This document shows positions 44,501 to 50,874 of a stretch of DNA of 58,095 nt, in pieces. The stretch lies in contig CAZCAC010000051.1 of NCBI GenBank assembly GCA_964496575.1, forward strand, positions 1-58,095, written 5' to 3'. The stretch's first letter is position 1, and each line of letters starts with the position of its first letter. The translations under genes were made by a program, and so were the position numbers. Source of the stretch: CAZCAC01 sp964496575 (GTDB taxonomy: Bacteria > Planctomycetota > UBA1135 > GCA-002686595). Below the pieces are notes generated by a model that did not search any database, was not told the origin of the DNA, and worked only from the letters and a program-made list of their open reading frames with translations.

Positions 44501-45337
44501 ATGCGACCGAGTCCCCCCCCTCTTCGCACGTCGACCGACAGTGATCCGACCCCGGATTCGCGCGAGATCCTGCCCTCGGGCTGGTACCCGCACCGGGGGA
44601 GGCGCTGTCTCGATTTCGCCCTGCTCCTGATCTGCGCCCCCGCCGCGCTCACCCTGATGGTACTGATCGGGGCGCTGAACCTGATCGCCTTCGGTGATCC
44701 CGGGAAGGTGATCTTCGAGCAGATCCGGGTCGGCCGGCGTGGTCGTCCCTTCCGCATCTACAAGTTCCGCACGATGCGTGAGCTGCCGATGACGGAGATG
44801 GAGTCGTGGTCCAGCGGAGAGGATCGCCTGCGCGTGACGCGCTTCGGCCGCCTACTCCGGAACACCCACCTCGACGAGCTGCCCCAGCTGATCAACATCC
44901 TCAAGGGGGACATGGGCTTCATCGGTCCGCGTCCGGAGATGACCGACATCGAGCGCTGGGCGGAGGGGGAGGTGCCCGGCTTCTCGACCCGCCTCGTCAT
45001 CCGTCCCGGCCTCACCGGCCTGGCCCAGATCACCCAGGGGTACACCGGCCGCAATCTGCTCGCGTACACCGAGAAGCTCCTGATCAACCGCTGGTACCTC
45101 GAGCACGTCACCTTCGGGCTGGACCTGTGGATCGTCTACCGGACGGTGCTCTGGATGCTGTGCGGCAAGGGCTCGAGGCATCTCGAGCACTCGCAGCGGC
45201 CGTTGAACCTGCCGGCGCGATTCGAGGTGTCGATCGGGGAGGAGCCAGGGCCGGAGACGCCGGTCACGCTGCGCGGTGGAGAAGAGAGCGCCGAAGACGC
45301 GGAGGCTCCTCGCCGACCCCGGGCTCCGGCCGCCTGA
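44501..45337 (+). CDS. Undecaprenyl-phosphate sugar phosphotransferase (bacterial sugar transferase family)
   Basis: This is a 278-residue protein. One hydrophobic reentrant or membrane helix (about residues 37-62, 'LDFALLLICAPAALTLMVLI') precedes the catalytic part. That part has 'EQIRVGRRGRPFRIYKFRTM' and 'RVTRFGRLLRNTHLDELPQLINIL', and 'GDMGFIGPRPEM' carries the conserved DE/PRP motifs. 'RPGLTGLAQI' follows. It transfers a sugar-1-phosphate to undecaprenyl phosphate, the first step of the repeat unit. The compact PglC/WcaJ-C form suggests a monotopic enzyme. ATG 44501 has GGGGAG 5 nt upstream; ATG 44471 is an alternative. The Ala/Pro-rich C-terminus (about 245-278) is an extension. Confidence 0.93.
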   Translation: MRPSPPPLRTSTDSDPTPDSREILPSGWYPHRGRRCLDFALLLICAPAALTLMVLIGALNLIAFGDPGKVIFEQIRVGRRGRPFRIYKFRTMRELPMTEMESWSSGEDRLRVTRFGRLLRNTHLDELPQLINILKGDMGFIGPRPEMTDIERWAEGEVPGFSTRLVIRPGLTGLAQITQGYTGRNLLAYTEKLLINRWYLEHVTFGLDLWIVYRTVLWMLCGKGSRHLEHSQRPLNLPARFEVSIGEEPGPETPVTLRGGEESAEDAEAPRRPRAPAA

Positions 45338-45451
45338 TCCAGTCGTCGCCGACCCTGTTCTCGCCCGGCTGCGGGAGAAGCACAGCTGCCGGTCCGCTAC
45401 AATCGCGCGCCGACACGCGATTCGCACCGATCTCCCCGCGCCGCCCTCTCC

Positions 45452-47242
45452 ATGTCGCCGACCGACCTCCTGATCATCCTCGCCTACTTCGTGCTGGTGA
45501 TCGTCGCAGGCTTCTGGTACCGGCGGCGCGCGGCGGCGAACCTCGAATCCTACTTCCTCGGGGGGCGCCGGATCCACTGGTCGATGCTGGCCATGAGCGG
45601 GGCGGTGTCGAACTTCGACATCACCGGCACGATGTGGATGGTCTCGGTGCTGTGCGTCCTCGGCATGCAGTCGTGGTGGCACCACTGGATGTGGGGCGTG
45701 GCGTTGCCGGCGTTCGCGCTCGCCTTCATGGCCCGCTGGGTGCGGCGCTCGAAGGTGATGACCGCGGCGGAGTGGATGTCGACCCGCTTCGGCACCGGTC
45801 CCGGCGGAAACCTCGCGCGCTACGCCGCGGCGATCATGTCGATCCTCTTCACCGCGGCGGTGGTCGGCTACGCCTTCCAGGGGATCGGCAAGTTCGCCTC
45901 GGAGTACATCCCGCTCGAGCCGCTCGCGCCGTACCTGCCGGTCAGCGCCGAGTGGCTCGCCGCGAACCAGGCGGCGATCCTCGCCACGAGCTTCTTCGTC
46001 GTCACCACGCTCTACGTGGTCCTCGGCGGCTTGTACAGCGTGGTGCTGACCGACGTCATCCAGACGATCATCCTCAGCGGCGCGGCGCTCCTGATCTGCT
46101 GGATCGCCTGGAGGGAGCTCACCCCGGCGGAGATCGAGGCGGCGGTGCCCGCGGACTTCACCCGACTCAGACCCTCGTGGCGGCTGGAGCACCTCGCGGG
46201 AGGAGACCACGCGATGTACGAGATGTTCGGGCTCCTCACCATCGCGTGGGTGTGCAAGGGCTTCCTGATGAACGCGGGTGGGCCGGGGCAGCTCTACGAC
46301 TTCCAGCGCTTCGTCGCCGCCCGTAGCACCCGGGACGCGGCCAAGCTCGCCGCGGCCTGGCCCTTCTTCCTCGTCCTCCGGTGGGGGATGGTGATGGGCA
46401 TCGCCCTCCTCGCGCTGACCGGCCTCTCCGGGGAAGGCGATCCCGAGCGCGTGATGCCGATCGTGCTGCGCGAGTACCTGCCGACCGGGGTTCGCGGCCT
46501 GGTGATCGCCGGGCTGGTCGCCGCGTTCATGTCGACCTTCAGCTCGACGGTGAACAGCGGCGCGTCGTTCATCGTGCGCGACCTGTGGCAGCCGCTCTTC
46601 CGGCCGCACGCCGACGAGAAGGCCCTGATCCGCAGCAGCTACGTCGCGACGGTGCTGATCGTCGTCGCCGGAATCCTGATCGGCGCGCGCGCGGAGTCGA
46701 TCGGCCAGATCTGGAGCTGGATCATGATGGCGCTGACCGCGGGGCTGATCGTGCCGAACGTCCTGCGCTGGTACTGGTGGCGCCTGAACGGCTGGGGGTA
46801 CGCGGCCGGCGTGCTGGGGGGGATCCTCGCCACGTTCGCGCTGGAGCTCCTCGTCGCCCGCGAGGTGGTGGCGCCGGTCGCGAGCTACACGAAGTTCCTC
46901 GTCGTCTGCGTCGCCAGCCTCGTGCCCAGCATTCTCCTCTCCCTGGCGACCCGGCCGGTCGACTCCGGGACGCTCGCGCACTTCTACACCGACGTGCGCC
47001 CCTTCGGGCTGTGGGGGCCGGTCCGGCGGGAGAACCCGCTCGAGCGTCGCCCCGCGGACGCGCTCGGCCGCGCGATCCTCAACACCGTGCTGGGGATCGC
47101 CGGGTTGACCGGGATGTACCTCGCGCCGATGTACCTGGTCGGCCACTGGTACTCCGCCGCGAGCCTCTACGGGGCGCTCTTCCTCGTCTGTGCGGTCAGC
47201 CTGTACTTCACCTGGTACCGGCACCTGCCCGCCGACGAGTAG
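45452..47242 (+). CDS. Sodium:solute symporter (SSS family)
   Basis: This is a 596-residue protein with about 13-14 membrane segments, beginning 'LLIILAYFVLVIVAGFWYRR'. 'LESYFLGGRRIHWSMLAMSG' and 'SNFDITGTMWMVSVLCVLG' match the SSS N-terminal signature of TM1-TM2. 'GGLYSVVLTDVIQTIILSGA' and 'AFMSTFSSTVNSGASFIVRD' match the Na+ site region of TM5 and TM8. It should import an organic solute with Na+. The hydroxyproline dehydratase gene begins 17 nt downstream, so a proline or hydroxyproline substrate is a reasonable inference. ATG 45452 has no strong ribosome site. Confidence 0.92.
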   Translation: MSPTDLLIILAYFVLVIVAGFWYRRRAAANLESYFLGGRRIHWSMLAMSGAVSNFDITGTMWMVSVLCVLGMQSWWHHWMWGVALPAFALAFMARWVRRSKVMTAAEWMSTRFGTGPGGNLARYAAAIMSILFTAAVVGYAFQGIGKFASEYIPLEPLAPYLPVSAEWLAANQAAILATSFFVVTTLYVVLGGLYSVVLTDVIQTIILSGAALLICWIAWRELTPAEIEAAVPADFTRLRPSWRLEHLAGGDHAMYEMFGLLTIAWVCKGFLMNAGGPGQLYDFQRFVAARSTRDAAKLAAAWPFFLVLRWGMVMGIALLALTGLSGEGDPERVMPIVLREYLPTGVRGLVIAGLVAAFMSTFSSTVNSGASFIVRDLWQPLFRPHADEKALIRSSYVATVLIVVAGILIGARAESIGQIWSWIMMALTAGLIVPNVLRWYWWRLNGWGYAAGVLGGILATFALELLVAREVVAPVASYTKFLVVCVASLVPSILLSLATRPVDSGTLAHFYTDVRPFGLWGPVRRENPLERRPADALGRAILNTVLGIAGLTGMYLAPMYLVGHWYSAASLYGALFLVCAVSLYFTWYRHLPADE

Positions 47243-47259
47243 ATCGCTACCATTCCGCG

Positions 47260-48282
47260 ATGAGCTTCGAACCTCCCGCCGACTGGCGACGGATCACCAC
47301 CATCGACGCGCACACCGCCGGAGAGCCGCTGCGCGTGGTCTGCGACGGGTTGCCCCCGATCCCCGGCGAGACGATCCTCGAGAAGCGCCGCTACGCCCGT
47401 GAGCACCTCGACTCGGTGCGGCGGGCGCTGATGCTCGAGCCGCGGGGGCACGCCGACATGTACGGTTGCTACCTGACCGAGCCGGTCACTCCCGACGGCG
47501 ATGTCGGCGTGCTCTTCCTGCACAACGAGGGCTACAGCACGATGTGCGGCCACGGCATCATCGGTCTCGTCAAGGTGGGACTGGAGAGCGGGCGGCTGCG
47601 TGGAGATGGTGACCGTCCGGTGATCCGCATCGACACGCCCGCGGGCCGCGTCACCGCGACCGCCGAGCTCGTCGAAGGGAGGGTGAAGGCGGTCTCCTTC
47701 CGCAACGTGCCCTCCTTCCTGCTCGAGCGCGATCTCGAGATCGACGTCCCCGGTCTGGGGAGCCTGCGCTGCGACATCGCGTTCGGCGGCGCCTTCTACG
47801 CCTACGTGAACGCTGCCGACCTCGAGCTGGAGGTCGATCCGAAGCACCACGCGCGCATCGTCGACGTCGGCCGCAGGATCAAGCGCGCGGTGAGCGAGCA
47901 GTACCGGATCGTCCACCCCGACGGCCAGGCGGACCTTGAGTTCCTCTACGGGACGATCCTGGTCGATCCACCGATCGATCGCCGGCGCCGCCGCAACGTC
48001 TGCGTCTTCGCCGACGGCGAGGTCGACCGCTCGCCGACCGGCACCGGGGTCAGTGGACTGGCGGCGATCGCCTGGGCCCGCGGCGAGATCGGGAGTGGCG
48101 AACCGCTCACCGTGGAGAGCCTGATCGGGACGAGCTTCGTGGTCGAGGTGGTGGAGGAGGCGAGCGCCGCCTCGCTCCCCGCGATCGTGCCGGAGGTGAC
48201 CGGCAGCGCGTACATCACCGGGCGGCACGAGTTCTTCCTCTACCCCGAGGATCCCCTGGTCGAGGGCGTGCTGCTGCGATGA
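47260..48282 (+). CDS. trans-3-hydroxy-L-proline dehydratase (proline racemase superfamily)
   Basis: This is a 340-residue protein. The first active-site motif is 'STMCGHGIIGL' with Cys96, which abstracts the alpha proton. The second is 'DRSPTGTGVSGL' with Thr260 where racemases and epimerases have Cys. The Cys/Thr pair is the known mark of trans-3-hydroxy-L-proline dehydratases (such as human L3HYPDH), which give delta-1-pyrroline-2-carboxylate. 'RITTIDAHTAGEPLRVVCDG' is the usual family opening. Length is normal. It lies 17 nt after a symporter gene and overlaps the amidase gene by ATGA (48279-48282). This suggests use of collagen-derived hydroxyproline. Confidence 0.88.
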   Translation: MSFEPPADWRRITTIDAHTAGEPLRVVCDGLPPIPGETILEKRRYAREHLDSVRRALMLEPRGHADMYGCYLTEPVTPDGDVGVLFLHNEGYSTMCGHGIIGLVKVGLESGRLRGDGDRPVIRIDTPAGRVTATAELVEGRVKAVSFRNVPSFLLERDLEIDVPGLGSLRCDIAFGGAFYAYVNAADLELEVDPKHHARIVDVGRRIKRAVSEQYRIVHPDGQADLEFLYGTILVDPPIDRRRRRNVCVFADGEVDRSPTGTGVSGLAAIAWARGEIGSGEPLTVESLIGTSFVVEVVEEASAASLPAIVPEVTGSAYITGRHEFFLYPEDPLVEGVLLR

Positions 48283-49160
48283 GCGCCGCCACCCCGCCCG
48301 ACTCTCGCCGCCGCACGGTTCGCGCCGCCGCCTTCCAGTTCGACGTCACCCCCGACCCCGAGCGCAACCTCGCCGCCGTCGAGTCGGCGCTGGAGCGCGC
48401 CGCGGCGGAAGGGGTCGAGCTGGTCGTCCTGCCCGAGATGTGGGCGAGCTCGTTCCCCCCCTCGGGCGGCGCTCCGGAGGAGGTGCTCGCGGCCGACGAG
48501 CGGATCCAGGCGCGACTCGCCGAGCTCAGCGCCAGCCGTGGCCTGTGCGTGGCGGGCAGCGGCTACGCGCGCACCGAGACGTTGCCGACCAACCGGCTGC
48601 GCGTCTTCGACCACGGGCGAGAGGTCCTCGCCTACGACAAGGTCCACCTCTTCACGCCCAGCGCCGAGCGGGCTGCCTTCGCCGCTGGCGGCGCGCCCCC
48701 CGGCACCGCCGACACCTCGATCGGGCGCCTGTCGGGCGTGGTCTGCTACGACCTCCGGTTCCCCGAGCTCCTCCGCGTGCCCTTCCGCGCCGGCGCGGAG
48801 ATCTTCGTCCTTCCCGCCCAGTGGCCGGACACTCGCGTCCACCACTGGCGGACGCTGGTCGTCGCGCGGGCGATCGAGAACCAGGGGTTCGTCGTCGCCT
48901 GCAACCGGATCGGTTCCGCGGAGCTGGGGCGTCGCCGGCTGCACCTCGAGTTTCCCGGGAGCTCCTTGATCGTCTCACCTCACGGAGCGGTACTCGCCGA
49001 GGGAGCGGGTGGGGAGGAACTCGTCGTCGCGGACCTCGAGCTGGCCGAGGCGCGTCGCTACCGGACCCGCGTGCCCGTCCAGAAGGACGAGCGCGTCGAC
49101 CTCTACCGGGACTGGTTCCCGAAGGTGACCGGGGATCCCGGAACCGGATCCTCCTCGTAA
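48279..49160 (+). CDS. Carbon-nitrogen hydrolase (nitrilase superfamily, omega-amidase-like)
   Basis: This is a 293-residue protein. The catalytic triad is visible: Glu53 in 'VVLPEMWASSF', Lys121 in 'YDKVHLF' and Cys156 in 'GVVCYDLRFPELLR'. 'LPAQWPDTRVHHWRTLVVAR' and 'ENQGFVVACNR' are typical of the Nit2/omega-amidase branch, which hydrolyses alpha-ketoglutaramate and similar amides. It is cytoplasmic. ATGA overlap with the hydroxyproline dehydratase gene implies joint translation. How an amidase serves that pathway is not clear. The last 58 nt overlap the end of a convergent lipoprotein gene. Confidence 0.9.
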   Translation: MSAATPPDSRRRTVRAAAFQFDVTPDPERNLAAVESALERAAAEGVELVVLPEMWASSFPPSGGAPEEVLAADERIQARLAELSASRGLCVAGSGYARTETLPTNRLRVFDHGREVLAYDKVHLFTPSAERAAFAAGGAPPGTADTSIGRLSGVVCYDLRFPELLRVPFRAGAEIFVLPAQWPDTRVHHWRTLVVARAIENQGFVVACNRIGSAELGRRRLHLEFPGSSLIVSPHGAVLAEGAGGEELVVADLELAEARRYRTRVPVQKDERVDLYRDWFPKVTGDPGTGSSS

Positions 49161-49468
49161 CCCCAGGTCCCGCGGATCGTCGCCTTGCGGACCGAGATGA
49201 TCTCGAGGAAGAACTCGAAGAAGCCCCAGTAGGGGGAGACCTTCGCCTCGGTGACCACCATGTTGTGCAGCCCCGCGTCGGAGGCGTTCTCGCGCGCCTG
49301 GTTCATCGCGCTGCGCGGGAGGTCGACGCCGAAGATGGTGAACGCGGTGCCCGTCGCCTCGAAGGTGCCCGAGCTCTCGGTCGTCCTCTCGAAGTGCACG
49401 CTGGAGCAGGATCCGAGAAGGAGCCCGGCGCAGAGGAGGAGGGGGAGGAGGCGGAGGAGTCGACGCAT
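49103..49468 (-). CDS. Small lipoprotein of unknown function
   Basis: This is a 121-residue protein with signal peptide and lipobox 'LLLGSC' (Cys at about residue 21). The mature part 'FEATGTAFTIFGVDLPRSAM' and 'LHNMVVTEAKVSPYWGFFEF' reads like small TRL/YajG-type envelope lipoproteins. ATG 49468 is chosen because it gives the signal peptide. The 3' end overlaps the convergent amidase gene by 58 nt. The real alternative would be a chance frame, but the lipobox and ordered mature sequence argue for a gene. Confidence 0.72.
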   Translation of the reverse strand: MRRLLRLLPLLLCAGLLLGSCSSVHFERTTESSGTFEATGTAFTIFGVDLPRSAMNQARENASDAGLHNMVVTEAKVSPYWGFFEFFLEIISVRKATIRGTWGYEEDPVPGSPVTFGNQSR

Positions 49469-49554
49469 GGGAGAGACCCTAACGGGCCACCGATCAGGAG
49501 GAAAGCGCCTGGCGAGAAGCGGGTGGATCGGACCCTCGGGGTAGACTGGTGGCC

Positions 49555-50763
49555 ATGTCCCCGATCGGCAGCAGCGGACCCGGGCTGGAGGAGATTCTCG
49601 CCCGCCGGGAGGAGCGCTTTGCGGAGTCCTTCGGGGCGGGAGCGCCTCCCCGGCACTTCTTCTCACCGGGACGGGTCAACCTGATGGGGGCGCACCTCGA
49701 CTACAACGGGGGTCCGGTGATGCCCACGGCGATCGACCGCGGGACCTTCCTCAGTGTGCGTCCGCGGACCGACTCCACCCTGAACCTCGCCTCGGACCTC
49801 GATTCCCGGCGCTGGAGCCTGGAGCTGGAGGCGCTGCCGGAAGCGCGCCAGGGCTCCTGGATCGACTACCCGCTGGGGGTGATCCGCGAGATCGTCGACT
49901 GGAGCCGCCGGGATCGTCCGGGTCTGGACATCCACTTCGGGGGCGACCTCCCGGTCGGCGCGGGGCTCTCCTCGTCGGCCTCGATGTGCGTCGGCACGGC
50001 CCTCTGCCTGGACCGGATCTGGGAGCTGGAGCTCGATCCGATGAAGCGGGTCAACGCCGCCCTCGCCGCCGAGCGGGAGTTCGTCGGGGTCCACTGCGGG
50101 ATCATGGATCCCTTCGCGGTGGGGCTCGCACGCCCCGGGCACCTCCTGTGGCTCGACTGCCGCGACCAGAGCCACGAACACCTCCCGATCGATCTCTCGC
50201 GCTACTCGCTGGCGGTGGCCGATACCGGGGTGCGCCGCAAGCTCGCCGCGAGCCTGTTCAATCGACGCGTCGAGGAATGCCAGGAGGCCTTCCGGGTGCT
50301 GAGCGCGCTTCGACCCGAGGCCACGTGCCTGCGCGATATCGGTGAGGAGGTCCTGCGGGAGGGCGGCCGTGAGCTCGATCCGGCGGTGAGGGCCCGTGCC
50401 GAGCACGTGGTCGGAGAGGTGAAGCGCACCTTCGGAGCTCGCGAGGCGCTGCGACGAGGGCGGCTGGAGGATTTCGGGGCGGCGATGACCGCGGCTCATC
50501 GGTCGCTGCGCGATCTGTACGAGGTGTCCGTTCCCGAGCTCGACCAGCTGGTCGAGGACGCCATCTCCGTCGAGGGAGTCCACGGCTGCCGATTGACCGG
50601 CGCCGGTTTCGGGGGTTGCGTGGTCGCGTTGCTGGAGAGCGAGGTGGAGGAGGAGCTGGCCGCTCGTCTGATCGAGGGCTTCTCGCGGCGGTTCGGGACC
50701 GAGCCGACGATCGAGTTCTTTCTGGGGGATGACGGGCCGAGGGAATTGACTGTTGATCATTAG
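49555..50763 (+). CDS. Galactokinase-like GHMP sugar kinase with altered sugar-binding motif
   Basis: This is a 402-residue GHMP kinase. Motif 1 is 'PGRVNLMGAHLDYNGG' (about residues 38-53), where galactokinases have GEHTDY. The glycine-rich ATP loop is 'LPVGAGLSSSASM' (about 133-145). The catalytic Asp185 is in 'GIMDPFAVG', and motif 3 is 'RLTGAGFGGCVVAL'. Overall length and order match GalK. Ala46 replaces the Glu that contacts the sugar, and Leu replaces Thr. A changed sugar is likely, possibly a sugar acid. ATG 49555 is used; GTG 49549 is also possible. Expected role: sugar-1-phosphate synthesis in the cytoplasm. Confidence 0.85.
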   Translation: MSPIGSSGPGLEEILARREERFAESFGAGAPPRHFFSPGRVNLMGAHLDYNGGPVMPTAIDRGTFLSVRPRTDSTLNLASDLDSRRWSLELEALPEARQGSWIDYPLGVIREIVDWSRRDRPGLDIHFGGDLPVGAGLSSSASMCVGTALCLDRIWELELDPMKRVNAALAAEREFVGVHCGIMDPFAVGLARPGHLLWLDCRDQSHEHLPIDLSRYSLAVADTGVRRKLAASLFNRRVEECQEAFRVLSALRPEATCLRDIGEEVLREGGRELDPAVRARAEHVVGEVKRTFGAREALRRGRLEDFGAAMTAAHRSLRDLYEVSVPELDQLVEDAISVEGVHGCRLTGAGFGGCVVALLESEVEEELAARLIEGFSRRFGTEPTIEFFLGDDGPRELTVDH

Positions 50764-50859
50764 CAGTTGGGGGGGGGCGGGGGGGGGGGGGGGGGGGGGC
50801 CCCCGCGGGAAGGGGGGTGGGGGGTGTTGGGGGGGGGGGGGGCGCTGCCCCCCAACTGC
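50763..50859. repeat. Poly-G block (runs of 9, 21, 6, 6 and 14 G) flanked by 12-bp inverted repeat
   Basis: This stretch starts at the stop of the kinase gene and contains G runs at 50769-50777, 50779-50799, 50812-50817, 50819-50824 and 50829-50842. Arms GCAGTTGGGGGG (50763-50774) and CCCCCCAACTGC (50848-50859) are exact complements. It sits between convergent genes, so it may act as a two-way terminator or a G-quadruplex. Homopolymers this long are also typical of sequencing or assembly error. Confidence 0.75.
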
Positions 50860-50874
50860 GAATAGCTTCTTCGG

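Noticed and set aside
43414..44757. N-terminal extension of the Wzc-type kinase frame
   Set aside because: It would overlap the whole Wza gene. GTG 43413 with a GTGA overlap and the start of the Wzz domain fits better.
47260..48282. Proline racemase or 4-hydroxyproline epimerase
   Set aside because: Those enzymes need two catalytic Cys. The second is Thr260 here, as in 3-hydroxyproline dehydratases.
50764..50860. Poly-G block as a CRISPR-like or satellite repeat
   Set aside because: There is no regular unit or spacer. It is homopolymer with a flanking dyad.
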